From positions 18,125,001 to 18,189,000 of the forward strand of contig NC_092568.1 of NCBI RefSeq assembly GCF_037975245.1: a stretch of 64,000 nucleotides of DNA. Direction: 5' to 3'. A program made the position numbers and the translations under genes. The stretch's first letter is position 1, and each line of letters begins with the position of its first letter. Origin of the DNA: Apostichopus japonicus. Its lineage: Eukaryota > Echinodermata > Holothuroidea > Aspidochirotida > Stichopodidae. Below the pieces are notes generated by a model. That model saw nothing but the letters and a program-made list of their open reading frames with translations. It was not told the origin of the DNA and did not search any database. Shown piece by piece: positions 41,301 through 55,200 of this stretch.

Positions 41301-42414
41301 TGAGCATCGGCTATGCACTTGTCAAAGGTGGGGTTTAAACAGTGCATCTATTTATATTTCCTTGGGGTGAGAGGGGGAGGGGGATAGGGAGGGGTAACAT
41401 TTCTACAAATAATCTTTTTGGGGCAATTTAGGAATGCAAAACTTATAGTAATTGACATTGAAGAGGTATTTTGCCTGCAGCGTGGCACATTTTACCAGGA
41501 AATGGTGGTAAAAATATACCCATGCACCTCTTTATTTTTTGGAGTGTCTACTTTATAGAATGTATCGTTCATGTTATAACTACGTTACATTTAACCAATA
41601 TGAAATAATCAATGTCATGAAAATTCATTCATGAAGACCAAAAAAAAACGTCGAATGATATTTGTAAACAAGCCCACTATCTTATTTGGACACTTTTCGG
41701 TGACATAAGGTGCAAAAGTGACAAAATGAACCACCCCTCCTCCAAAAAATAATAACAAAATTCGAAAACGAAAACAGGGGTGGATCTAACACGAAAGTAG
41801 ATTTCCTTTCCTTATATCTTAAAAAAGTTTCTTCTCCAAATATTCACTGTAAGAAAACCGCCACTTGTTTCACAAAATCCAGTTTGGGAATAAAATCTTT
41901 GCTTACAGTCACGGTACGGGGGAAATGGTTATTTATACATAAGAAACAGTTATTTAGAGATCGCTATCAACTGAGAGTTGGGTCAGGGATGTGTCACTGG
42001 TTGGATAACTCAGTTTGCCTATATTGACGCCGGACATGCAATGTAAAAGCCAATTATTCAAATCGATTTCTTCATAATTTCTAAGTTAGTATTATTCTGT
42101 TGTTGTTTAAGACCAAAATCCTCTGGGAGAGGGAAGGTAGAGGGGTGGGATGAATCCCTACGACTTTTTTCCTTTTGCGAACACGACCTCACTTTACTAG
42201 AGAGTAAAACGTCCTAATCTTTTGAAGAAAATATCTCCATTTCTTACTTCCTGGAGTTGTAACGGTCACGCACCGGTTAACTATATTTATACAATATATT
42301 TACTACGAGGATATTTTCTTTGCTTTCAATGGACTTATTAAACATCCTTTTAAACTTTTTTTTCTTTTCAATTTACATGCAAAATATTATATACATTTTA
42401 TATATATATAAAGG

Positions 42415-42491
<77 letters not shown>

Positions 42492-42539
42492 TTATATATA
42501 TCCAGTTTATATTTTACATATTATATATATATTATATAT

Positions 42540-42585
<46 letters not shown>

Positions 42586-42997
42586 CCAGTTTATATTTTA
42601 CATCAGAGTATGTTATCCTAACAAGTACAACATTGTCACGAGGTACATGAAATTTGCACTCGTACCAAGGGAGAATTTCTCCTATTTTGTCCTCGTTCAC
42701 GTGCTTTTGTAAACTTACGACGTTCTGTTACGAAACATGTCTACGGCTTACTGACAGATTTTTCACTCTTCAAAGTTCCCGGAAAGATGTGGTGGATATA
42801 GAAAAACTTACAGTAGTCGTTAACAAACTAACATATGGAGATAATACATATTGTATATGTTATATTATATATATATATATATATGTTATATATTATATAT
42901 ATATATATAATTGAAATATGGAGATAATACATATGGAGATAATACATAATACATATGGAGATAATATATATTATATATGTTATATATTATATATATG

Positions 42998-43031
<34 letters not shown>

Positions 43032-43034
43032 GAA

Positions 43035-43073
<39 letters not shown>

Positions 43074-46000
43074 GATATAAATACGAAAATTCCTCAAAAT
43101 TCATGACTTTTCATTCCACAATCTCCTTTAATCTGAGTAATAATAATTAATTAACTAATCATAATAATCATAATAACAATAACAAGTCGAACTAAATCCA
43201 AAGGTCATAAGAGATTGTACTGCAATCTCTCCTTTTTTTTCCCTTCTTTTTCTTTACTTCTCGCATTTTAACGAGCATATTCTATTTTATTTCTGTTTCA
43301 ACTTTATGCATGCGACTCTGAAATCGATAGCGATATAAAGTTTGGGGTCATATCAAGCACCAAAAAAAAAAAAAAAAAATACGAAATACACGAAGACAGT
43401 GAACGAATCCTTCACGTATTTCTGGGTGTTAGAAAAAAAAAAAAAAGGTATTTTGGACACGGAGTACCCCTCATAATTTCGTCTATAATTGTGTAAAGGT
43501 GATGCAGTTAGTAGCGCTCTTTAAAATCACTTAACGCCGTGGTCATTCACGAGTGGTGTTCAATTTCCCATCAAAGGTTATCGGGTAGGATGAGGCATAA
43601 AAAAGGCTATACTCTCTGTGTGTCAAAATAATTGGGACGCCGCAAGAACCGCAGAAATTAGTTGTATCGGGTTGAGAAAAAAAAAACAGAAAGAAAAAAG
43701 GGCACGATGACTATAGAATGACCCCTTATATTAGGAAATATATACGTGGAAAAAAGGATGGAAAAAAAGAAAGGGGAAAAGGGGAGGGGGGGGGAGAGGG
43801 AAACGAAAGGAAAATAACGTAATTAATTTAAAACAGATTTTTAAAGTTATTTTTGGCCATTTTGTTTTTTTTATAAAATGCTATTTGAATATCATTAGGT
43901 TGGCTATTGTCAAGCTTCATTCTTCTGCATAATGAGACTAAATATTTGAAACATTTATAAAAATAAATAAAATAAAATGAAAATTGTCTGGGCGACGAAA
44001 TGTTGAAAATCGAATCAATTTCCTGACTTCTCTCTCAACCTCACTTTTGCAAAAGATCTAGACGGGAGGTGGGGAAAAGGGGAGAGAGTGGGGTGGGGAT
44101 AATCTTACTTTGATCATTACCAGGTTAGAATACTCTGTGTATAGCTCTGTTAAAACTGTTTAACAAAAACACAAGATGCTTTAAGAGAAGTTATATGTCA
44201 TTCTTAGAGAATTCTTAACGGATCATGCTTCAACAGAATGCTGATAAGCTTGTAAAACTTGTCTATCAATATTGTGTATACCGTATATCTCTTGGCGGCG
44301 CTACGGGGGGGGGGGGGGGTACCACACAGATTCCCCTTGCCCCAGTTGCCTCCTCTTAGACCTCTCCCCCATATCAGTGTTATGTTTTTGTCCCCCCTCA
44401 ATATGCCTTGCCTCCTAGTTGCTCCCCCTCCCCTCCCCCTCCCCCTCAACCAGATTGCCTTGGCTGGTGCCACCACAGTGTGTTAATTATCAAAGAATAG
44501 CACAAAACGGCCTTCGTAAAAGCTTGCGTGTTGTACATGCAATGAAAGGTCTTATTCTCCACGGGTTCTCAAAGGCAGTTATTATACGAAGCTATATATC
44601 TAAAGCAACGTATGTATGTGCGAAAGCAATATGGGCTTGAATCGCGTCGGGTGACTATCCGATTAAACAATTTAAGCTCATTCTGAACCTAGTTTTGTTC
44701 CGAAAACGATTTCAGACTTGAAATATGTAAATGACTTCTGCATGAATAATTCCTAACTTTTGCCGACTTTAGAGGTCGAACCTATGACCTCACATATTCT
44801 ATATTTCTAATGGCCAGAGTTTGTAGCAACCATCTTTTATCCACTTCCCACAGCACTCGATCAAAACTGGTATAGCTCACACGTCACCTCGAGCCCACCT
44901 TGACGGTTTCAAAGGAAATACCAACGCTACAGCCTGGGCCTAAGGACTGCTCCTTTAAACGCCTAGCTCAATTTGCATATAGGCGGAGTTTGCTTTTGGC
45001 AGCATAAGTGCGTGATAAAAATTAACAACCAAGTACGGGGCAAAAAAAAAAATCAGGATAAAAGGGTTCTGAATAGTTAAAAAAATATATAATATAATTT
45101 CATATAATTTCAACATATCTGTATTTTATTTTGGCATATTACTGAAGAAATGTTTACCTCAAATTCCGCGGTATTTCAGTAACTTTGCTTTCTTTGCAAC
45201 TATATACAAGAAAATCCTAATAACGAAAACAAAAACAACAATTGCACTACCAATTACGTGAAAACAGCATTTATGATCCATGAACTGTTTGTCTACCAAT
45301 AGAGCAAGATATGAAACATTGTAAAATAGATAAATAAAAGGAATGATTTTGTACGGTGTTACTGAAGGGACAGGTATATACAAAAAGACGAGAAAAGGTT
45401 TGCACAATTGGGCAAAAACAAATAAGAATAAGAAATATATATATAAAACAAAAATAGTTGCTAAGTATAAGCACATAGCAAACACTGAACAGAAATGTAT
45501 CCGTTGTTATAAATAATAATCATAATAATAATTAAAAAAGACAAGAGGAGGAAGAAAAAAGCGACCATGCAACCTATATAAGAAACAAGAACGACAAACC
45601 CATACCTTTAAATAATTGGATATAAATTACCCGCGAAACACATGACTAATTTACATTTCCTTTTGCATGTTCTGCCTATGAAATTGTACATGTGATCAAT
45701 CACAATTTGTCGATGGCCTAAGTTCGTGAGCACTTAAGGGTGGGGCCACATTATGTCAATATTGTGTTAGTCATTTATATATATATATATATATATACCC
45801 GCCGCATGACGATATACGGTTCCGAATATTTTAAGCTACGAGAGGCGAAAGAGATTCGTGAGGGATTCGTTAAGGATGATTCGTTAAGGATGAGATTGTT
45901 TCTGGCTTGCATATATTCTATATTATATATATATATATATGATATATATTTATGATATATATATATATATATACATAAATAGGCCTCGTATTCCCTTTCC

Positions 46001-46930
46001 TATATCCGATTTATTATATATACCTGAGCACCTGACTCCAGACATATATACAACAAATCTTGGGGAAATGACCATTTTGTACGGTTAAATCTGTTACAAT
46101 AAATACGCGCGTCGCTACCAAAGGAAGGGCTGTGATAATGTGCACGCACAACAGTGAATGTTGTATGATATGTATACCAACCGATATTTACAGTCATAGC
46201 TCTGACTGACCAGCCGGTGAACCTGTACAACAAGCAGTGCATAGTTCCGTCAAAAAGTTTATTCAAGGGTAGGGGTGGTTTATTTTTGAGAGGTAGGAAG
46301 GGGGGGGGAGGTAAAGAGGATCCAAGGTTAGGCTTTGATCCACAAATGGTGACCACGTCATTGGTTTGTGACCAAATAATGGTGGACTAGCAAAATTAAC
46401 ATTTCCTTTCCGATCGGTGCCTCAAATTACCTCTTTCAAGGACAATCTTAATCCGACGTCATCTAATAGTCATCGCCACCATTCCTCTCTCATCTTCCAT
46501 GAAATTAAATCAACTTTTTCATGTCTATTCTTTGTTTTGTTTTTATATTTTATTTATTTTTTGCTACACTAAAATTGATTTCTCATTGAATGGATAATAA
46601 AACTAGGGGTGAAGTTAATTGGAAAAAAATCTGCAGATGTCCTCTAAATCTGATCGGTCAATGAAACTTTATCCATCTCAGAACATAAATTCAATTAAAC
46701 TTATAAGAGAAAAGGGGAAATAATAAAGTTTTCCCTTAACTCGTGATATAAGACGTAAAATACAAGACCTGTCGACTTTGGCACAAATTAAAACGATACT
46801 ACGGGGGGTTCATGACGAACAGTGAGTATATTATGTGCAATAAAATTACAGACGAATAGAACGTTTACGATACAGAATTACAGATAGGCTATATATAGAT
46901 ATAGGCTATATATAGGCTATAAATATAGGC

Positions 46931-46983
<53 letters not shown>

Positions 46984-49900
46984 ATATATATTAAGAAAAC
47001 CCTAAGATGGAATTTATTGGTACAAAATCGTTCGACGTTTTGAAGGCATTTATATCTCTTCAGGAGATAAAGACATAGAGATAGCGTAAAGGAATCACAC
47101 TGATAGCTTTCGGAAAATATCTTTCTTGCCCAGGGTAATTCACAAAATCAAACAAATAAGATTGCAGTCAGTAATATCTGAACTCCATGAAATAAACTTG
47201 GTGCGCGTTCAACTCACAAAATCGTCTGTAAATTCAACTGAGCGCCTCGAATGTAAAACAATGTAGACATTTAGACATGGTGAAGAATAAACATTAAAGC
47301 ACGTGCATGTATGTGTATTGAAGATGTTTTTGATGCTGTTGTGGCTTTGTATTAGAATGTGGTCAAGGTGGCAGAAATTGTTTATGAGAAAAGAGAAAAG
47401 ACTAATTAATTAATAATTCACGCACAGCTTTACTAGCAAGTTACAAAAAGTAAAAACATTCCAAATGCACCATCGTTCTTTTCAAGGACAACAATTACAA
47501 GTATAGCCTATAGCCTAGCCTTAATAATACACTGCACATATCATGAAAACATTACTGTATAAGTCTTCCTCAATGTGTGTTGCATGCAGACAAACGAACA
47601 AAAAGACAAACGAACGCAAAAACACACATTTTAAGGTACCCAATGTATAAGATACAAGGTATAGGGATTTTGTACCGCATATACAGCATAAATGGGCTTA
47701 GTATAGTCAGATAAGATAAGTTCACTGAACTTGCTGACGTCATCACTGAGTTTGCGCGTGATTACATACTGGCAATAAACGGCGCATGAATGAATGGGTC
47801 GGATACGGGCCAAAAATTGTTGCATTTACCGTTAATGTACCTACCAGTCTTTCTTTGTACTGTTAGATGAACTTAAAGCTCATCTTCTACCTCTAAATAT
47901 AATATCAAGTTACCGGAACTTCCCAGAAGTGCTCTGTTGACGATTATCCTTAACGAATGATTATCGACGAAGGTCACAGAACCCACCACTCAGCTGTAAC
48001 CAAAACCTCGATTGATATCTATGACAAATAATATTCCCCAATTGTTTTGGTCGTTCCACCATATTTGCGTTACTTAAGTACTTTTTCATTTTAAGAGGTT
48101 TTATATAACCAGTGCTTTTGAATGGGGAATCATTTCCTCGAACACATCAACTTCGGCACTTTAAACCACAAACAAATTTCACCCCCCCCCCCCCAAAAAA
48201 AGAAGAGAAATGCAGAAATCTGTAACATGTTTAATAAATAGGAACGGTTATGTTTTAATTCATGTTCTACTTTTTTTCCATCTCATGTTACACTAACGAA
48301 AAAGTTGCGAATTTATAGTGAAAAACTATATATTGATAGTGGTTTGGTCTCAACAGAATTACGTTTGTTACATTTTCAAAAAAAAAAAAAAAAAACCTTC
48401 TTTACAATACTTGACAATTTCAATGTAACCCACATTTGAGGTTAAAAAGCGTACAGGCTAATATGCTTGAAGCAAGTCTAATAGGACACAAAATGGATGT
48501 GCTTGTTTCATATAGTAAACTAACGTGGCATGGTTTCGCAAATAATCCACACATTTTATTACAATATATCATATTTTCTCTCTTTAGTTGACACTTCAAT
48601 TGTTCCAGTCAAATACACGACGATAAATCAAAGTTCCTATCATTTTTTTACCTTCTCTTTTGGAGGGGGTAAGAATCGTAAATTTATCCTGCTGGGAAAA
48701 CAAATAATTCTTCGTTCTTTTTTGTATTAGTTTCGTTTCACTGATGTATATGAACTGACCATCATCTTGAAAACAAAACCGGCACAGCCCGTCACTCATA
48801 TTTCAAACTTATACCGACTCTTATTAAAAAGAGGTGTAATATTTCCGGCCTATACACGTCTTTCACTTCCTGAGACAATAAATTTATATAGGTTTAAATC
48901 TGACGAATAATACAATCATATTTCCTAAATGTGACTCTTTGATGTTGAGGGGGGAGGGGGAGGGGAGAGAGGCAGATGAAAGATATCATGTACTACACAA
49001 TTAATGGCACTTCACCCCTCCCCCCTCCCCCCCCATTATCTCCATTTGAATAGAGGGTAAAATAGATTTTTAATATCGGAAGCAGCATACGAGTCGATCA
49101 TGTAGAATCGAAAATGAATGATGACGAAATCAGCCGAGGCATTGTTATAAATCTCCATGCTTTGAAGATACTTATATTTGTAGTCAAAATACCAGATAGA
49201 ACGTTTTTTTCCTCCCTTTCATGCACTGATAAGGGTACGTGAGCTTTTTCTTCCTGTACCCGTATATATATATATATATATATTAGATAATCTACTTATA
49301 GGTCATGGAATAACCTCTTGGGTATAACAAACCAGTAATTTATCCGGACATTACTTGTCCAAAAATACCTTTTCTTTTCTGTCCATAGGGGCGAATGTTC
49401 ACAATGATTGGCACCTTGAAAAAATTCAGAGACAAACGCTGTTTTTTCCTTTCTTTCTTTCTTTATTTCAATTTCGTCTTGTTTCAGTCCTTTTAGGAAT
49501 GCCCGTAGCCTTCAGACATTGCAATGGGCATTTGTCCCTTTTTTCCGTAAATTTTCCAAGAAGTACTGAGCGATCAAAGATCGGAACGCGCAAGTTCTCT
49601 GCGAAAAGCAATCTTTCCCCAAGGTCTTCGTGTAGGAATGTATTTTTTTCATCGTTTTCGTTTTTACCTAAAATAGATTAGATAGCGAAATCTTTGCATT
49701 TTTGTGGCAACAATGTGGCGTTCTTTTCCGATTACTTCAATAATAAGAATACAACAACAACAACAACGAAAACAAACTTCTGAGGGAATCTTCCAAAATG
49801 GCTTGGCAACGGCACATAGTGAACTGAAAAATCACAAGAAGGATATTTTCAAGGTGTAATACAGATGAATGGTTTCTTATATATGGGGACACAGAGTCAT

Positions 49901-52155
49901 TACTTGTATATATGTGTGATAATAATAATAATAATCATAATAATAATAGTAATTTTACGACGCTAAGGCGACCACAAATGTGGGAGAAACACGCAAAGGC
50001 TTATGGATTGCAACTCATACGTCGGTGGCTTCCAATTCAACATTCAAATTTGGAATCTTTTAAATTACGAAAGTAATTTCAGATGTGAAAACCGTAGATT
50101 GCTCTTGGGATGAAAAACCCACCTTATTATGACCCGGCCGGGAATCGAACCCCGAACCTCCCGATTGCTAAGCCTCATTGCTTCAAAACACCCCGCTTTT
50201 ATCCACAGCACCGGTGAGATCTCACAGCTTGAAATGTTCCTCCTCGCGTAAGGGATGAAGACTTGGTGAAGTCTAACTATGACATCATCATCAGGTGCTT
50301 CCATTTCTTATGTTTTGCTTTGTGTATTATTATGTTTTGCTTTTAATTTTCTGTAATGGATACGGCTTTTGAATCTAATATATTGAACCTCTATGCATGA
50401 TCTAACGATGGACGTGGCTTCAGTGTCGAACAACATTGTCACCAATCTATATACCTTGAAACTTTGCCAAAAAAAAAAACGAAGAGAAATTGAAAGGTTT
50501 CGTATTATGACATCACACAATCTGCAAAGTGACAGCTCCCAGATGCGAGCTTTAAACCATACAGGGGATATACCGCCCAAATCAAACAAGATTTTTCTCA
50601 TTGCCACATAAGATACATGACAACTTGTTTGTGCATATATACTCCGAACACTGGCCTGGTAATACAGGCACCTCTCAAACAGGTGTTTAAATATGCCTCA
50701 TGACCACGTAAAGTTGTTCCCTTATATCGTTCAAGCAGGAACATTTTATATACTCTCCGATCCCGATTTCCGTAATGCGTTTCGGCTTTATATGACTGCT
50801 GCAGCTAAATACGCATGTAATTCACATCAAGACTGGTTGGCAGAATATATAGTATAACAAGCATGTTTAATATATTATACACATTAAGTGTCAAGAGAAC
50901 CAAATATTTATGACGCGTATTATTTTGATTATAATTTGATTGTTGATGAAGAGTTATAAACCTTGGTAGAAATATTATATGCACGGTACAATGTCAAAGA
51001 GGCGCTATATCTAAGTTAACGATCAACTATTCAAAAGGTCTATCTTCTTTTTTTCCCCCCTTTTTATTTATCCCTGCAATAATAACGTACATGATATAAA
51101 TTCAACGCAGACTTTAAGACCAGCCATAACAACATAAAAATAGGATATGGGCTATAAAAATTGGTTGAAAATGTAGTTAGTATTATTTGCTCTTCAGCAG
51201 ATGTATAGCAATAACAATTTCTATTTAGTTTATATAGTATAGGAACACAAAATGGAAAGCCTGCATTGCATGCGCACTTACGCGTCGAGCCTCAGACGGG
51301 GAAAGACATTTTTGTGTTTTTTTGTTGCAAGTTTGGCCTGCCTTGGAAGACTATAGGATTTATGGTGTTCCATGACGTTCGAGTCTTGATCTTCAGATGC
51401 GTGCATAATAAAGTAAAATGAGTTACAGATCAAAACAATAACGATTAAAAAGATGCGTGCTTTCTGTGTAAGAAAGCATAGAGTTAAGGTGTGAATGATT
51501 TACACCTACAGTAATAAAAACCAGGTTGTAAAATTTGGGGGCCGTAAACTTTGAGCGAATCCGCTGTAGGTGATCCAACATAGTTTACGACCTCGGTCAC
51601 AGAATGCGATATGCAGTCCGAACCCGCTTTCGTGTTTGTTCCAGACATATGATGATATGCTATCTATATATGTAATGAACAAGTTCACACATTTCTGTCC
51701 ACCGCAAAGTTAAAAGTCACAGAGTTTGGAAAGAAAAAAAGAGAATTCAAACGTACGTTTGGAATGTTTATTATGATAAACAAGTGACGTGAATGATGTT
51801 TACGAAAGTGAAGCAAAGGATTACCTACAAATATGCTGTGAGGAAGGAATGGGTTACCTATATCAGATGAAACTGTAACACATTCTTTCCCATACTACCC
51901 CAATGCATTTACCTCACCTCCTGCAGGATTGTCTGTAAATGGAGGGTTAGAAATTTCGACTTAAATATATAGTAACTGTTACCCTGGAAAATATTTTCAA
52001 GAGCCACCAGACGCATGCGAAAGATGGTTGGATCCATGTGCGTGTATTCTATTAAAGCAAAAAATCAATCTATGGGTATTCTGTTTTACCTCCGATTAAA
52101 CTTGCACCACTCAAATAACCATCTCCATCCCCTCACCCACCTTACTTTATATGCG

Positions 52156-52238
<83 letters not shown>

Positions 52239-55200
52239 TGATTTGTATTGCGGAATGTTGTGCATACGGTTAACGAAAATTAATGATCGCTGGATCCACC
52301 TCGGGAGTTGACAACAAACATTTAGTATAACGATTATAACTGGAAGACGTTATTTATCGACGAAGAAATTTTTGCGAGGCTCTAAAAATTTTATTGGTTA
52401 GATAGTTTAGGTTAATGTATCAACATTTGTGCGCAACCTGAGGATATATAGATCAACAGCAAACCAGAAAATGTCTCTCCCCCCCCCCCCTCCCCTTTCT
52501 TCTAAGTCTAAACATGTGTACAGTTTCTTTGTAAGGGGAAACGTAAGGAAATTGCTACCGTTTCTGGGTCATCATTAAACATTAAATTACTGTTCTACTT
52601 TACGACTGTACGGATTTTGTGTCACAACGACGTGATAAAAATGAACAACCGTAAACCATAGAACCAATAAAAGACTATTATATTCACGCGTAGTCTGAAT
52701 ATAACATCCTTGATGCAAAACTGGAGAAAAACATTCAACAGAGGCGTATGAACCGCAGGGATGGAGGTATCTACTCCCAACGCTTTGCTATAAAAAAAAT
52801 CAGAGTAACTCTTCTTTCTGTATTTTCGCTACGAGAAAGCATCCTTATCCACCAGGAGTCCCCCAACTATCGACCCTTCTATACTCTGGCGACCCTTAGG
52901 CCTACACCTCTTGGCAATAACACTGTAACATACACCAATCAGATATACCCCCTTCCTCATTACATATAGATGCTGGTTGTGGACGCGTACACGGTAGAAT
53001 GACGTCACTGACATCTTCTGAAGGTTTAAATGTAACATTGATTATACGATACATTTTCATATAAGAAAACCGTAGAGTAGCATGTTCGTATAGGACATGG
53101 ATCCCATATGTCAAGCTTTAAATCTATTCTTAAAAGCAGACACAAAACAAAAAATCATTATTAGTCTTTGTAATAGTGATCAACAACAACCCCCACCAAC
53201 CCCTACCCCCCCCCCCCCGAACAGCTAAGAAGAAAAGGTCTTATTTTATTTGGGAAATATATCATATTCAATGTTCCTTCACACAGAAGGCTGAAGAAAC
53301 ATTCCATTTGGGATACATCCCAGATTTAATGTGCCATTATACACAAGGACGAAGACTTGATCAAGTATAATTATGACATCATCGAGCCATACGTGCTTCA
53401 ATTGTTTATATTTATTTATTGAAAATGTCTATTTTTTCTGTAAATGAAGATTGTTTTTTTTTCTTCTTCAAGCATTGAATGTAACATATTGAACCTCTTA
53501 TGCACAGTCTTATGATGGAACTTATGGTTCTGTGTCAACACTGTTGACAGAAGGTATTGAGAATCTAGTCACACTATGACATCACAGATTCACAAAATGA
53601 CAGTTGTCAGGCGTGACTTTTAAATTACAATATCGACCAAATGGATTAACAAGATATTTCTTGGCTAATTTTGAGAGAGTTTTTCTTCACAAAGATCTTT
53701 GTCATATAAGCCTACACACGAGGATGGTTTAGTTAAAGTCCACACTTTGATAAATCAGGGAGCTACCATTCTTCCCATTCATTCAACATAGTTACGTCTA
53801 ATGCCAACTTAAGTTATTTGATATGAGGGTATAGGCTATACTTCATATATCCTTACGCCCGGTCACCGTCTGCTTCAGTTTAGGTGAATCTGAACTTCCT
53901 AAAATTGCATTCGATCTGCATAATTCGAGGAGGTAAGTCCATCCACACACTAGGGACGTGTTTATCATAACAACATATCCCTGTATTCACCCATTGAATC
54001 CCCCCCCCCCCCCTATTGCCTTCCATTCATAACCCAAGGCACTTTTTATTTTGTACTGCTCATTAAGACGCCTCTATTCAAAAGAGAGAATGAGTGATGT
54101 AACTTTGTGAAAACCAACATCATTTTCAATTGTCATATACACCGTGAATTCATTATATCACAGCGTGGCAAGCAACATTTGACAATAAAACCGTTAAACT
54201 TAGGTTGAGAGTTTGGTAATACAAACGCGAACAACTGTTACCTATTATTAAACGATCTGATTAACCAATTAGGATCGTCGTTATATCATCACCGATAGCC
54301 TAACGAATTATTCAAAGGAAGGAGGCTGCATGCACACTTGCCAGTTGGAATGTAAATTAAAAAGGAATCTTGATTATCGCCGAGCTAAATCGAATAGCTC
54401 TGTCTATTATAACAAATTTAATACGCGAGACCTTTCCCAACGAGACAAGTTTTTTTTATAGTTTTTTTTTTATTTGTTACGGAATTTTGTTTTGTTACGT
54501 CTCTATATATCATAACATATTTGCATATATGATTTTGCCAGTTTTAATCTATGTCTCTCTTAACGACCGCGCTGAGAGTGACGTTCTCTCCCGAATCTGT
54601 GAAATCAATTGAACTAATCGCCAAAACTTTAGGTGTCCCGAGGGAGGGCTCAAGTACAGATTTAGTTACTCGATATCGCATTCCCGTCCTTGACAAATAT
54701 GACAGGTTACGAATGAGTTGACAAGTCGTCGGGCACGCGTCGGGGCGGGTGTCGCTCGCTCGACTCGCTTACCTGTTAGCCTCAGCGCTGACTTTCCCCT
54801 CTCAATCTCTCTGTCTCTCTCTCTATTTTCTCTCCGTAGCCTCCGGCCTATTTATAGCTAAGAAACTTGACTGTTGCCGAGCCCTAATTGGATAATCACC
54901 AATATTTGAGGAGATAGGATGTAATGAAAATACGCCGGGGTATTTTATAATGTTGTAATCCGAGGCGATAATATTTACACAAACATTCTTAATTCGAATC
55001 CTGATGGTAATCTAATAGGTTGTCGACTTGTATTTGTGCTTTGTGAGTGTATTGTTGTGAACGTAGCCCAGTAGTTTGCTGAAAGAACTTTACACCACAC
55101 CGAAGAAGTAAAAGCAAATTGATAACTCAGTTAACTTGAAGAGCTAAATCTAATAGACGACGAAACAAAACTTTAAACAACTTCCTTAAAAACAACATGT

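Noticed and set aside
42320-43106. Open frames made of repeated Tyr-Ile
   Set aside because: They are direct translations of TA microsatellites.
45159-45485. 108-codon hydrophobic frame resembling a membrane protein
   Set aside because: AT-rich DNA readily gives Phe/Ile/Tyr/Leu-rich frames. No family motif or splice context supports it.
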